From NCBI RefSeq assembly GCF_040939455.1, contig NC_134111.1, positions 55,756,501 through 55,820,500 on the forward strand: a stretch of 64,000 nt of DNA. The letters are read 5' to 3'. A model generated the notes under the pieces. That model made no database searches and was not told the DNA's origin. It saw nothing but the letters and a program-made list of their open reading frames with translations. Shown piece by piece: positions 41,119-53,364 of this stretch (position 1 is its first letter; every line of letters begins with the position of its first letter). The stretch is from Microcebus murinus. Taxonomy: Eukaryota; Chordata; Mammalia; Primates; Cheirogaleidae. The position numbers were made by a program, and so were the translations under genes.

Positions 41119-42969
41119 AGCAAGAGACTTCATATAAAGAAGATTGAGTACTTACTTTGTATTTCCAGGTCTTTTTCATGTAGTAACCTATACAACTATG
41201 TTTATCAAATCAAATACTAGAACATAAGACTTTTACCTGAATTTTGAACTTATTTATATTAAAAGACTTAGAAAGCTGGCTTCAGTTTCCATGTTTCCAG
41301 ATTTTGGGAAAAACACTGAGTTCATACATACTGCAGGAAACTCAAAATCACTCAGATAGGAATCTCTGTTATCTTAGGAAAGCCCTAGAGATTGCTTTAC
41401 ATTCATCCAATGCTTCTCCCCTTGGAAATGGAGTTTTCATGGGAATATTTTCTTTTTGTCACTGGTGAAGGTACTTTCAATAAAACAGTGACAGTGTGTA
41501 CTGTTTTTTAGTCTGTTATCTACATTATAAGTAGATGATTTATCAGCCTTGACCTACAATTCTCTAATTTCTTAAAAAGAAGTGGAGGAAGAAATATTTT
41601 CAAAGGGAGTATCAAAACAGCATACCAAACCCTTGGGTTGCTGGAATCCCCAAATCAGTTTCTTATAAAATAAGCATTGGTAGTCAACCTATTTCATATG
41701 CCCTGGGGCCTTTTAATAGCCTGATCCACTGTGGTGTATTTATGGGGTGATACCCAGGCTCATCCCAATGTTGCCCAGTTGTAGAAATGTGAGCCCCTTG
41801 CAATATCACTTCCTAGGGATAAATTCCTAGGATTATACTGAAGAGAAGCTTCAACGTGGGTGGCAAAATCACACAAAGGAATCTGTCTTGTGTTCTTTTC
41901 TGTGTGTGCACCAGAAGTTCTCAGCTTAGAGAGATGAGAATGGGGAGAGAGAGAGAGGAAAAGAAAGATTGAGAAAATACTAACTAAGCACTTGAAATGA
42001 CAAAGAAACGCCCACCCCGTTGCAGTATGAAATAAAGTAACTGGAAAGCAAATTAAAAACACATAGCAGAGACACAGGAGATGAAAATTTTAATTCGCAT
42101 AGTTTGTGATTATAGAGTCACAGTTACCATAAGTCATTTTCCTTGTCCAATTATAAAATCATGCCAGAGAATTAACCTCTTATAAAAGTGCACATAGGCC
42201 CAGTTGCATTAAACTATTTATTGCTGGTTCATAGGTAGTGGTTTCTTGGTTTAGTTTGAGCTTCCTGGAGACAAAATTGGATGACACACCAGGATAAACA
42301 CAACTGAGTTTGTGAGAACAGTTCATCCCCTGAGAGGGAAAGCCATCAGAGGACAAGGCTTGAATACGGAAGCACGTGGGTTGTCCTGACTCCCCACACT
42401 GCAGCAGCCTGTCCGGGAGCTGCCAGGCCAGGCAGCTGTGCAGTGTGGACAGCTGTCTGCTAGAGGGTTGGCCTGCTCCCCTTACAGGCTCAGCTAACAG
42501 GGCTGCTCCCTTAAACAACGAGCTTGATGGGTTTCCTAAACTGGGGGCAGGGGAGTGAAACTTAAAAAAAATAAATCCCTACCAGGAAGACCTCAAGTCC
42601 CTAACAAGGTCACCCACACAAGCAGTACTCTAAGATATCAGAGTACTAATACCAGCATTTCCTAATTACTCCTGAAATTGTCCCTCCTTTATAAAGTTTA
42701 CCAAAAGTAAACTCCCCAAATGTTAACTGCTTAGTACTTTAAACCACTCTTCAAACACAGGTCATTGGCTACAGAATTTTAGAAGAATGAGAATTTTTCT
42801 TTCAAAGAAAATCAAACTTCCTCACATTCAATTCTTCCTCAAGATGCTCTCCAAAATGTTTAATTCTCCGCTGCATTTCTCAGAACTCTATATATGCGAT
42901 CACAGTACTTTTTGGTTATTACTTTTTTAAGCTTCTCATCTTCCTTGACTGTTTTCTGGTGTCTTAAAC
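41117..42969. other. Intergenic, mostly unrecognised
   Basis: 42360-42500 is GC-richer than its flanks (gcagcagcctgtccggg), without splice or coding sense. Function unknown. Confidence 0.45.
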
Positions 42970-42974
42970 TATTT

Positions 42975-43245
42975 TTTTCTTAATTTCAGTCGATTTAGGG
43001 GTACAAGTGGTTTTTCTGTTACATGGATGAATTGTATGGTGGTGATGTCAGGGCTTTTAGTATACCCATCACCCAAATAGTGTACATCGTATCCAATAGG
43101 TAATTTTTCATCTGTCATCATCCTAGCCCCCACCCTGCATGACCATGTGTACCCATCATTTAGCTTCCGCTTATAAGTGAGTACATGGGTATTTCCCGTT
43201 CCATTCCTGAGATATTTCATTTAGGATCATGGCCTCCAGTTCCAT
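42975..43245 (-). repeat. LINE-1 3' end (ORF2 end and 3' UTR)
   Basis: Antisense of the L1 end: gatttaggggtacaagtggt, catcacccaaatagtgtaca, ggatcatggcctccagttcc. Read on the minus strand it joins directly to ORF1-like sequence at about 43245. Confidence 0.85.
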
Positions 43246-44029
43246 CCTTCTGCTTGGTCTAGTCTGTTGTTAAAACTTTCCACTGTATTTTGAAATTCCC
43301 TAAATGACTTTCATTTCCAGAAGTTATGTTATTTTTTTTAAATATCTATTTCTTTAGTGAATTTTTCATTGAAGTCCTGAATATTTTGTTTGTTTGTTTG
43401 TTTCTGTTGGTTTCCAACTTTCAAATGGATGCCATTGAGTTTACCTGTGATCTGTATTTTGAATTCTATAACTGACGTTTCAAAAAATTTCCTTTTTACT
43501 GGAGTTCATCGCTGAGGAGCTAGTGTGATCCTTTGGGGGTGTCGAAACAGCCTGCCTTTTCATATTGCCGGGGTTCTTAGGCTTGGTTCTTCTGATCTGG
43601 AACCTCTTCCCTATCAGCTCAAAATAGATAACGTTGTGGTTCACCTGTTCTCTTCTGCTGGGGACTCTGCGGCTCAGTGTAGAGAGGGAGAGGTGTGCCG
43701 CCTTTCAGTGTGTGCAGGTAGGTATCCACTATGGTGTTGCTGGCAATTGGGTCAGTTGGACCTCAGCCCCCTCGGAGAGTGTTTAGTTGCCAGCAGTGGT
43801 GGACTACATTGGGTAATCCTCAGTTCCCTGGCCCCTGGATGGCAGGCTTGAGTCCTCGGGGCCCAGACCAAGACCAGACTGGCAAACTTGCCCTCAAGCC
43901 TCCCTGAGTTCAGCTGCTGGCTGTGATGTGAGGGGCAGGGTGATCTCCTGATCCAGAGCAATGCTCAGGCAGGAGAAGGGTGGATACACTGTAAGCCTGC
44001 AACAGGAGGGACGGGCCCCTCTTGACAAA

Positions 44030-44640
44030 ATTAGCAGAGACAGGCAGCTATGGGGTGTGCAAGCCACTCATACCACCCTCTCTTGGAAGTGACAGCAGTC
44101 TCTGTCCTTCAGGGCCACAAAAGCACCCAGATTCCAGGCTCTCACCCTGTCCCAGCCTCAGTAGAGGTGATGGAGGCAACTCAGTCCCCTCTGTGCAGGG
44201 CTACCAGACTGGCTGTGAGCTGTGGCTGAAATGCTCCAGCGGGGGAGGTGCAGTTGTGCCAGGGATGTTCTTCCAAGGACGGTAGGCTCCTGCAAGGAGA
44301 GAGCTTAGGAGAGGACTGCGAGCCCCACTCTCCCTCAGCACAGGTGATAGATTTTGTCCATGGGCTGCACAAAAGGACCTGGATTCCCCACTCCATTCCT
44401 TGCCTGGACGCATCAAAGGTGGTGGAGAAAGCTCAGACCTCTGTGGGCATGCTGGGCCCCCAGGATGGCTGGGGGCTGCCGCTGAAATGCCCCATTGGGG
44501 GATTAGTAGTTGTGCCAGAGACTTGCTTCCAGGGGCTTAGATGCCTCCCAGAAAAGATAGGCAGCTCAGGGACAGGACTGCTAGTCCCTAGGGAGGAAGT
44601 AGTTTTTGTCTTTGTGGCACACAAAAGCACTTGCTGTGGC
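44030..44640. repeat. Degenerate tandem repeat, period about 252-256 bp
   Basis: cacaaaag recurs at 44116, 44368 and 44620. gctgaaatgc recurs at 44225 and 44481, and gttgtgccag at 44253 and 44509. Surrounding bases are partly conserved, giving two to three diverged copies. Confidence 0.75.
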
Positions 44641-45003
44641 TTTTTTTTTTTTTTGAGACAGAGTCTCACTCTGTTGCCCAGTCTAGAGTTCCATGGCATC
44701 AGCCTAGCTCACAGCAACCTCAAACTCCTGGGCTCAAGCAATCCTTTGTCTCAGCCTCCTGAGTAACTGGGGCTACAGGCATGTGCCACCATGCCCAGCT
44801 AATTTTATATGTATGTATATATATATATATATACATACATACATATATATATATTTTAGTTGTCCAGCTAATTTCTTTCTATTTTTAGTAGAGACGGGTG
44901 TCTTGCTCTTGCTCAGGCTGGTCTCGAACTACTGAGCTCAAATGATCTGCCCGCCTCAGCCTCCCAGAGTGCTAGGATTACAGTCGTGAGCCACAGGGCC
45001 AGG
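44641..45003 (-). repeat. Alu with TA-rich palindromic linker and target-site duplication
   Basis: T-tract, both arms, 5' end near cacagggccagg. Flanked by cttgctgtggc at 44630-44640 and 45004-45014. The linker is expanded into alternating ta/tatg (44806-44855) that is self-complementary. Confidence 0.95.
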
Positions 45004-45550
45004 CTTGCTGTGGCTTTTTAGAGGGAAAGGAGTGAGCTCCAAGCTCCAAAGAAGCCTGGGTATGACAGGCACTCTGTCAGAGGTGGTGCAGCCATTCCCA
45101 AGTGCCCTGGCTTGATCGTCCCCTATGGAATCCTGCCTGGTCTCAAGTGGAAACAACCAGGGTTGCTTTAGCAGCCCTGGGCAGAGAGGGAAAGAGGATG
45201 AGAAGGGCTTGAATGGGAGGGAGCTGGTGCCCTCGTCTTCTTTGTCCTCAAGGGCCCTCTGGTGTGCTGTACTCTCCTCTCAGCTGGAAGCAACCCACCC
45301 CAGTGCTCAAGCTCCAGGAGCCCCACAGTCCCCTGGTCCGAGTGGGTGCTGGGGAGTGTTGGCTGCAGATCTGGTGATGTAGAGACCCAGGGGCTGAGAT
45401 TCCCCAGTCCGGACAGCTGCCTGTCCACGAAGGGAGGGAAGTGAGCTGCACCGGTAGGGCATTACCTCCTCCCCAAGGTGTGGCAATTGCTCTGGGCGCC
45501 TACTTGGGCGCCTACCTTTGTTCCCAGGAGGGGCCGGAGGTACCTTGCTG

Positions 45551-46949
45551 CCTACCTAACAGAACCATTGCTAATTTCCTTGTTTTGAGATTGTACCATA
45601 TTTATATAAGCTATAACCAATAAGTGCAATAAGTGGCACTGACTGGGTGAAAGGTACAGGAGACCTCGCCATACTACCTTTGCAACTTCCTGTGAATCTG
45701 TAATTATTTCAAACCAAAAAGTTCTTAAAAATTTCATGCTTGTGTGTAAAAAAAAAAAAAAAGAGGAAGTTACAGACTGCCGATTCAATCTCTTGGACTA
45801 GGATAACAGAATTTCACAAACACAGAGATTAAAGCCTGTTTAACCACAGACTGCCCACGAGGGTAACTTTGATGAGAAAGAATCTCACAAGCTGGGACCC
45901 AGCATGACCAAGTAATCCATGTAATGAAGATTACAAATTATTAGCCTTTAAGGAAAGTGGAATTAACAAGCTTTCCCTTTGGCACGAGGCCTTGGTAATG
46001 GCCTCCTATTGAGCAGCGTCCCCGACAATAATTCCCTTGTATGTCAAACGCCTTGTTTCCTCAAATGAGTAAGCCATAAACTACAGCCTCGGTTCTCTCC
46101 GTGTATATCTCTCCCTCAATATCACACTGGGAAGCATAACTGATGTTATCGCCTCTGGCCAATGCCAAATTGCAAGTACCAGAATTTTCCTTCCAAATTC
46201 AAAGTCACAAGATTTACCCCTTCCCTTGAAGAAAAGGTTAAGTCTCCAGCACTCCTAATAACTAAGGTCTACAAAAGTCTAAAAGTTATTGATCCCAGTC
46301 TGTCTCAACTACCAATTCTCTTAATTTGAGTAGTCTCAAATGTTTTAAGGAAGGGATTGGAGGCAATGTCTAGGATTTTATCTAGTTTTATCATCTATGA
46401 TTCAAATCCAGAATTCTCCCCTGCAATGACTGCTTCTGGAAGAAACTTTACTGGTTGTCTGTCTCTGACAAAAGGCTCTCACATCAGGCTAGCTATGGAG
46501 AAGCATAATGGAAGATCTCTTCTTTCAAGGTCAAGTACCCAGGGTTGTTTCATAAGCACACAAAGACGAGTCATATTACCCCATTCACCGTGAATAAACA
46601 CCCTTAGAAGGGCCCAATACTGGGCTTAAAAAAAAAAGAGAATAGATTTCATGTCTTGTGTGATTTTGCAATATACACCAAAAACTTAAGCAATAACATA
46701 CAAACTCTGATGAAGAAGTAAAAATTGTGATCTGTGGATGAGTTAAAAAATAAAAATTAGGAAAATTCTTGTGAAGCCATGTTAGGGCCTACCACAATAA
46801 TTCGAAGTAGTTTTCGTCTCTTTCCATCTTGCAAGCATCACTACCCAATTAAAAGCATTCAATATTTATACAACGATAATAATGATTTATTGAAAATCTC
46901 TTCATTAAATGCTTTAAAACATTTTCCTTAATACTCCAACAACAGACAA
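45551..46949. other. Intergenic, nothing recognised
   Basis: Contains an A-tract at 45749-45762 and unremarkable AT-rich sequence; no gene or clear repeat family. Confidence 0.45.
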
Positions 46950-47060
46950 ACATACAACATATACAGTATACAACATGAACAATATATTAACCTCAAATTA
47001 TAGAAACTGAGGCTTAGAAGAATTAAGTAACTTGCCCAAGGTCACAGGAAGAAAAAAAAC
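46950..47060 (-). repeat. MIR fragment
   Basis: gaaactgaggcttagaag and attaagtaacttgcccaagg followed by tcacagg are the antisense MIR core. Confidence 0.8.
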
Positions 47061-47209
47061 CAACAAGAAAACAAACATGGGCAGTAGTAAAGAATGACAG
47101 AATTTTTAAAATGATATGTAAGGATGTGGTTGCAACAGTAAGAAGGAAAACCATAGATATAAAACTAAATTTTTAAATGTAAACAATGGCAATTAGCAAA
47201 GTATTGGAT

Positions 47210-47701
47210 TTTTTTATTGCTGCTGTAACAAATCACCACAAATCTGAGGCTTGAAATAACACAAATTTATTATCTTATATCTGTAGGTCAGAAGTCCAAC
47301 ATAGATCTCACGGGACTAAGATGAAGGGATCAGCAGGGTACCTTCTTTTCTAGAGCCTCTAAGGGAGAATCCATTTCCAGATTCTACAGGTGACCCACTT
47401 CCCTTGGCTCAGGGGCCCTTCCTCCATCTTCAAAGGAAGTGAAATGAAACTAAATTCTTTCCATGCTGCCATTCTCTGCTTCCCTCTCTTCTGCCCCCCT
47501 CTTCCACTCTGAAGGACCCCCATGATTACATTCGGCCCATTTGGATAATTCAGGATAATCTTCCTTTTTAAAGGTCGACTAATTAGCAACATTAATTCCA
47601 TCTGCAACCTTAATTCGCCTTTCTTATATAATCTACATATTCATAGGTTACAGGGATTAGGCCATGGACATCTTTGAGGAGCTATGATTCTGCCTACCAC
47701 A
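47210..47701 (-). repeat. MaLR-type (MLT1-like) LTR
   Basis: The minus strand begins tgtggtaggcagaatcata and runs to ataataaatttgtgttattt and gtggtgatttgttacagc. The order and the AATAAA with ending match mammalian MaLR LTRs. A solo LTR with no internal sequence seen. The subfamily is not certain. Confidence 0.75.
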
Positions 47702-47845
47702 GAGAAGTTTAAGGACTGCTGAATAAATTTATGCTAAACAGAAAAGTGGGCTTTAGGAATTGCTTTTCTATTCTACCAATATTTATTGAGTGTTACAAAA
47801 TGTCAGGAACTATTGTAGGTGATGAAAATATAATAGAAAAAATGG

Positions 47846-48146
47846 GGCCAGGCACAGTGGCTTACACCTGTAATCCTAGCACTCTGGGAGGCTGAGGCAG
47901 AAGGATCATTTGAGGTTAGGAGTTCGAGACCTGCCTGAGCAAGAACAAGACTCCTGTCTCCACTAAAAATAGAAAAATTAGCCAGGCATGGTAGTGTGTG
48001 CCTGTAGTTCCAAGTACTTGGGAGGCTGAGGCAGGAGGATTGCTTGACCCCAGGAGTTTGAGATTGCTGTGAGCTAGGCTGATGCCACAGCACTCTAGCC
48101 AGGGTGACAGAGCAAGACTCTGTCTCAAAAAAAAAAAAAGAAAAAA
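47846..48146 (+). repeat. Alu with target-site duplication
   Basis: Starts ggccaggcacagtggcttac, no lemur linker, A-rich tail. Flanked by aatagaaaaaa at 47832-47842 and 48147-48157. Confidence 0.94.
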
Positions 48147-48359
48147 AATAGAAAAAAAGGCAAACCAGTTTGTCTTCATTGAGATTACAGTGTATAGTTA
48201 TATTTTTTAAAATTCCTGTTACAGTGAAACAACATAGTAGTATAATTGTCCTTTGCCAGAAATCTTTAGCCCCATTGGGTTCGTGGGCCTCTAACTATCT
48301 TTTCTTATACTGTGCTTATCTGGTTTTGGTTTCAAGGTTACACAGCCACAAAACAGTAG

Positions 48360-48660
48360 TTTAATCATTATTCCTTCTATTTTCTGGAACAATTCATATA
48401 AAATGGGAATTATTTGTTCTTTGAAAGTTTGAACTGACCTCTAAAAAATGTTCAAGCCTGGGATTTTTTGTTCTCCTCTAGAGGTTTTCATTTCTGATTC
48501 AATTTCTTTAATGATTATTAGTCTATTCATATTTCTAGGACTTGGAGAGTTTTATACGTCTTGAATATTTGTATGTCTTGTCTAGATTTTGAAAGTTATT
48601 GTTGCATGATTGCTCATAATATTGGTTTATTTTTTCTTAAAATCTCCCGTATCTGTGTCA
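48360..48660 (-). repeat. Old LINE-1 ORF2, segment 1
   Basis: ttccttctattttctggaac, aggttttcatttctgattc and gattattagtctattcat match antisense ORF2 in order. Continues at 49426 and 50021 after later insertions. Confidence 0.7.
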
Positions 48661-48661
48661 A

Positions 48662-49040
48662 AGCCAAATAAAATATAGAGACGAATCTCTGATATTAAAA
48701 CATTTTATTTGAAAGGAAAGAATTGCAACTTCAGGGCACACACACAAACTGGGTGGTCTTCAGCATGCTGGAAGAACAAAGAGAAGGTTAGAGGTTTTAT
48801 AGAAAGGAGAAATGTTATGTATTGCCCTTTAAGAAAGTTCATTGGAATGAGTAAGGTTTGGGGGAGCTGGCAACTCTGGTGAGTGACAGCAGTAGGTAAA
48901 ACTTGTCCTAGATTGTAACAGGTTGTTGAAGTAGTCATTAGATAAAACTGGTTTTAGGTTACAGGAGGCAGTTTCAGCTGCCAGGCTTGCCGAGAGTTAT
49001 ATTCTTGGAGCAATGTTTTGTGCATTGAGTATTTTTTCCC
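48662..49040 (-). repeat. ERV LTR inserted in old L1
   Basis: On the minus strand: ataaaacctctaaccttct (TATA-like), tgccctgaagttgcaattct, tttcaaataaaatgtttt (polyA signal) and gattcgtctct. This order is typical of class I ERV LTRs. The edges are uncertain, but L1 sequence lies on both sides. Confidence 0.55.
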
Positions 49041-49091
49041 CTTGGCCTGTCTACTCTGTTTTAGTTGGGTAGGACAAGGATGACTCAATTT

Positions 49092-49425
49092 GGGCCTGCC
49101 TGGTGGCTCACACCTATAATCCTAGCACTCTGGGAGGCCAAGCTGGGAGGATGGCTTGGGCTTGAGCTCAGGAGTTTGAGACCAGCCTGCACAAGAGTGA
49201 GAACCAGCTTTACTAAAAATAGAAAAGTTAGCCAGGTGTGGCACGCACCTGTAGTCCCAGCTGCTTGGTAGGTAAAGCAGGAGGATCCTTTGAGCCCAGG
49301 AGTTTGAGGTTGCAGTGAGCTGTGATGACAGTACTGCACTCTAGGCTGGGCTACAGAGCAAGACTGTCTCAAAAAAATAAAAAAAAAAAAAAAAAGAAGA
49401 AGAAGAAGAAGAGAAGAGAAAATAA
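49092..49425 (+). repeat. Diverged Alu with GAA-rich tail
   Basis: Starts gggcctgcctggtggctcac, both arms, A-tail, then (GAA)n to 49425. Older and more diverged than neighbouring Alus. Confidence 0.9.
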
Positions 49426-49666
49426 AGAATGACTCAATTCTTTCACATCTGTAAATACTTATTTCCCCCTTTTTATTACGTATTTTGTTTCTTTGTATCT
49501 TCTCTGTCTAGGTTGGGTTGCATATTGATCTTTCTCTGGACCAATTTTGCCAGAGGTCTCTCTAGCAAATTATCTTTGCTTTCATTAATAATCCCCAATA
49601 TTTTTGTTCTTTTTATTTACCTTTTGCCCTTATGCTTATTTCTCTCTTTATTTTCTTTGCTATATT
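49426..49666 (-). repeat. Old LINE-1 ORF2, segment 2
   Basis: ccaattttgccagaggtctc and the following pyrimidine-rich sequence match antisense ORF2 directly downstream of segment 1 in element order. Confidence 0.7.
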
Positions 49667-49671
49667 TGTTC

Positions 49672-50009
49672 TTTTTTTTTTTTTTTTTTTTGAGACAGAG
49701 TCTTGCTTTGTTGCCCAGGTTAGAGTGAGTGCCATGACGTCAGCCTAGCTCACAGCAACCTCAAACTCCTGGGCTCAAGCGATCCTCCTGCCTCAGCCTC
49801 CCCAAGTAGCTGGGACTACAGGCATGCGCCACCATGCCCGGCTAATTTTTTTCTATATATATTAGTTGGCCAATTAATTTCTTTGTATTTATAATAGAGA
49901 CGGGGTCTCGCTCTTGCTCAGGCTGGTTTCGAACTCCTGACCTCGAGCAATCCGCCCGCCTCAGCCTCCCAGAGAGCTAGGATTACAGGCGTGAGCCACC
50001 GCGCCCGGC
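49672..50009 (-). repeat. Lemur-type Alu with target-site duplication
   Basis: T-tract, lemur-type linker, 5' end cgcgcccggc. Flanked by tgttctttttt at 49667 and 50010. It faces the plus-strand Alu ending near 49398. Confidence 0.96.
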
Positions 50010-50020
50010 TGTTCTTTTTT

Positions 50021-50870
50021 TATAATTTCATATTTCTTAGCTTATTTCTCTTGTTTTCTATGAAATATGGTTATATAATACATTTTCCTTTAGGTACTGC
50101 TTACTGTGTTTCACAAATTTAACATGTAGTGCTTTCATGTCATGTCTTTCAGCTGTAAATATTTAAGGATTTTTCTTATAATTTTATCTTTAACCCAACT
50201 ATTATAGTTTTCATTTCCATACTTAATGGAATTTAGATGTCAATTTGCTATTGATTTCTAGTTCTGTTTCATTATGGTCAGGAAGCACAGTTTGTATGAT
50301 GTTGATTCTTTGGAATTTATTGAGGTTTTCTTTGTGGCCTAGGTCACAGAAAGTATTTGCAAATATTCTACATGGAATTAGAAAGAATATATATTCTTTG
50401 TTGGCTCCAAATCTCTATTAGTTTGAAGTCATTAATTGTGATTAATTATTAATATTAATTATGAATTGCTTTTTCTCTTCAATGAGGCTCTGAGAAGTGG
50501 TGTTAAATCTACAAACCGAATTAATTGATCTATTTCTCTCCACAGTCATATAAGTTGTGACCTTTTATGATATACCTGCATTTCATGATCATTTTATCTT
50601 CTTGATTAGTTATTCTTACCTGTTTATTATGCTCTTCTTTGTCCTATATAAGGATTTTCACCTTGAATTAAATATTTTCAGATATTAAAATTGCTTCCCT
50701 TGATTTCTTATGGTTCATAAAATCTGGTATATCTTTTTGTATATTATTTTCTACCTTTTTGTATTCTATTATTTTAAATGTGTCTTATAGACACACATTG
50801 CTAGATCTTTTGAGTTTTTAATTGAATCAAAAAACGTGTCTTAGTTTGTGAATTCCATCCATTTAAGGAG
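50021..50870 (-). repeat. Old LINE-1 ORF2, segment 3
   Basis: ctagttctgtttcattatgg, aagaatatatattctttgtt and attagtttgaagtcattaat keep antisense ORF2 order. Strongly diverged. Confidence 0.65.
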
Positions 50871-51029
50871 GAGTAAGACTAGATATATACACTGGGGGAA
50901 AAATTAAAATACAAGGGTGCATACACTGAGTGTCAAGTCCTTGTGGGATTAGTTTAGTGGAATACATTTTTGAAAGCACTGCTGTAACTACCTCATTCTG
51001 AGTCCCTGTGAGTCATATTAGCTTATAGC

Positions 51030-51341
51030 ACAGTTTGGGCAGCTTATGTATACTACAACTGAATGCTTTCCTTGATTGATATTCTGCAGCGGAAAGAGGA
51101 AATCAAAAATCTTTGTCTTCTCTGTGATCATGGAAGAAATTGTCTGCAATTAAGTGTAAGTTGGGGTCTTAAAGGACATGGGAAAAGTCTGAAGAAACAG
51201 TTGCAGAAACTCCTTAGAAGGTTAGAGAAAGCCCTTTTTGTTATGACAAGAGGCCTGTTCACCGTTTTGTGATGAACGTATCTTACTCTTGGTCTGTAAA
51301 CCTATCTTGTCCTTCCTCAATAAACTTTGTTTCAGGCTTGC
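51030..51341 (+). repeat. Possible LTR fragment
   Basis: Ends cctcaataaactttgtttcagg, an AATAAA followed by a short GT-rich end as in ERV LTRs. No family recognised and no matching partner seen. Confidence 0.3.
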
Positions 51342-51343
51342 GA

Positions 51344-51407
<64 letters not shown>

Positions 51408-51518
51408 AGGAAGGAAGGAAGGAAGGAAGGAAGGAAGGAAGGAAGGAAGGAAGGAAGGAAGGAAGGAAGGAAGGAAGGAAGGAAGGAAGGAAGGAAGGAA
51501 GGAAAGAAAGAAAGAAAG
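51342..51518 (+). repeat. (GAAA)n(GGAA)n(GAAA)n polypurine microsatellite
   Basis: 177 bases of pure purine on one strand: GAAA units to about 51407, GGAA units to about 51503, then GAAA again. Long open frames through it (repeats of KERK and GRKE on plus, FLPS on minus) are artefacts. Confidence 0.98.
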
Positions 51519-51639
51519 TCAGAGAAAGCTAAATACAAGGCAGGCAGAGAATTTAGCCGAGAAGCAGAGCAGAGAAGCCGGAAGCAGCCTTTAGGGACCT
51601 GGCAATGTAGTCTGAGAAGTGAGCCTTAGCTGTCCCATA

Positions 51640-51945
51640 TGGTAGCCACCTGCCACACGTAGCTATTGAGCACGTGAAATGTGGTTAGCTTGAATAGGCA
51701 TGTACTGTATGTGTCAAATACAAGCTGGATTTCAAAGATTTAGTATGTACAAAGAATGTAAGATATCTCATTAATGTTTAATTACATGTTAAAATGATAG
51801 CATTTTGAAAATATTGGTTTAAATAAAAGATAACACAATACACCTGTTTCTTTTTTCTATTAATGTGGCTACTAGAAATTTAAAATTTAAATTTAAAATT
51901 ATATATGTGGTTTGCATTTTTCTCAGTGCTGACGTAATAGCAACA
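51640..51945. repeat. Ancient mammalian interspersed repeat, DNA-transposon-like
   Basis: ccatatggtagccacctgcc, gctattgagcacgtgaaatg, tctcattaatgtttaatta and atgtggctactagaaattt form a pattern I recognise as a widespread old mammalian repeat. The family name is not certain. Confidence 0.5.
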
Positions 51946-52199
51946 AAAGATCTCAGTATCATTTAAGATAAAAGAGCATCATCAGATAATACAGCACAGA
52001 TTGTAACAACAGGAAGTACTGGGGAGACTCAGAGAATGCCATAAATGACCTTGGGATTCTGTCCTTTGGTCAAACCTTTGCTTTTTCTCTGCTGATATTT
52101 TAAGCCTGTTCATTTGAAATGTTACAGAGAGAATTTGTATTAGAGTGAGTCACCTTGATTTCATAACGCCATAAGGAGAGAATGGCTCACATTCGTGCT

Positions 52200-52330
52200 T
52201 CTTCAAGGTTTTCCAAACACTTGTACATTTATTATCTCATTTCATTTTCCTAACAACCTGAGAGGAATGGAGAGCATATCACCCCCATTTTACTGGTGAG
52301 GCTCAAAGAGTCCACGTGATGTGAAGAACA
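52200..52330 (-). repeat. MIR fragment
   Basis: tttattatctcatttcattt, taacaacctgagaggaatgg and attttactggtgagg follow antisense MIR. Confidence 0.7.
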
Positions 52331-52383
52331 TTGGAATTAAGGATGCCAGAGAACAGTGACTCAGAGTGACCTAATCAGTATGA

Positions 52384-52930
<547 letters not shown>

Positions 52931-53364
52931 GTTATTAGTAGTATGAAATTATATATTTTTTTTTTAATTATTTTTTTTTATTTTGGCAAATTATGGGGTG
53001 AAATTATATTTTAATATTGTTCAAATCAAGGTACAGCCTTGATTTGAGGTAAATACCTAGGTACAGCAAAGTTCTAGTACTATTATTTAGTATTCCAGCC
53101 CAAGAGTTGATCCTTCTAAATGCATTCTAAAACACTGCTATGTATATCCCTTTAGTTGATAATAGAAGTTCCTTTTAGAATTACTTTGCAGGCATGAAGA
53201 ATTATAAATGAATATGTCTCATTTTCTAAATAAGAAAATGGCAGCTGTTAAGATAAATTATCTAATACTTGGAATTAAGGCAAAAAGGTGGTGGTATGTC
53301 CTTTCAATGATATATGGGAGTGGAGGCTACTGCAGGATTATGTAGGGTGATATGCCATTGTCCC

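Larger units (their letters stand above)
43246..45550 (-). repeat. LINE-1 5' part (ORF1 start and 5'-UTR-like), internally deleted copy
   Basis: On the minus strand, 43480 to 43246 reads like L1 ORF1 DNA (cagactagaccaagcagaag). Above it, 43480-45550 is GC-rich 5'-UTR-like sequence with a degenerate tandem structure of about 254 bp, interrupted by an Alu at 44641-45003. ORF2 is almost wholly missing. ORF1 matching is from recalled pattern; the 5' UTR assignment is inference. Confidence 0.6.

Noticed and set aside
44248..44766. 172-residue open frame, the longest in the window
   Set aside because: It crosses from the GC-rich tandem region into an antisense Alu, with no family resemblance. Chance frame in GC-rich repeat DNA.
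51269..51629. Long Lys/Arg/Glu repeat reading frames, and the FLPS repeat on the other strand
   Set aside because: They are translations of the GAAA/GGAA microsatellite in all frames, with no codon signature or gene context.
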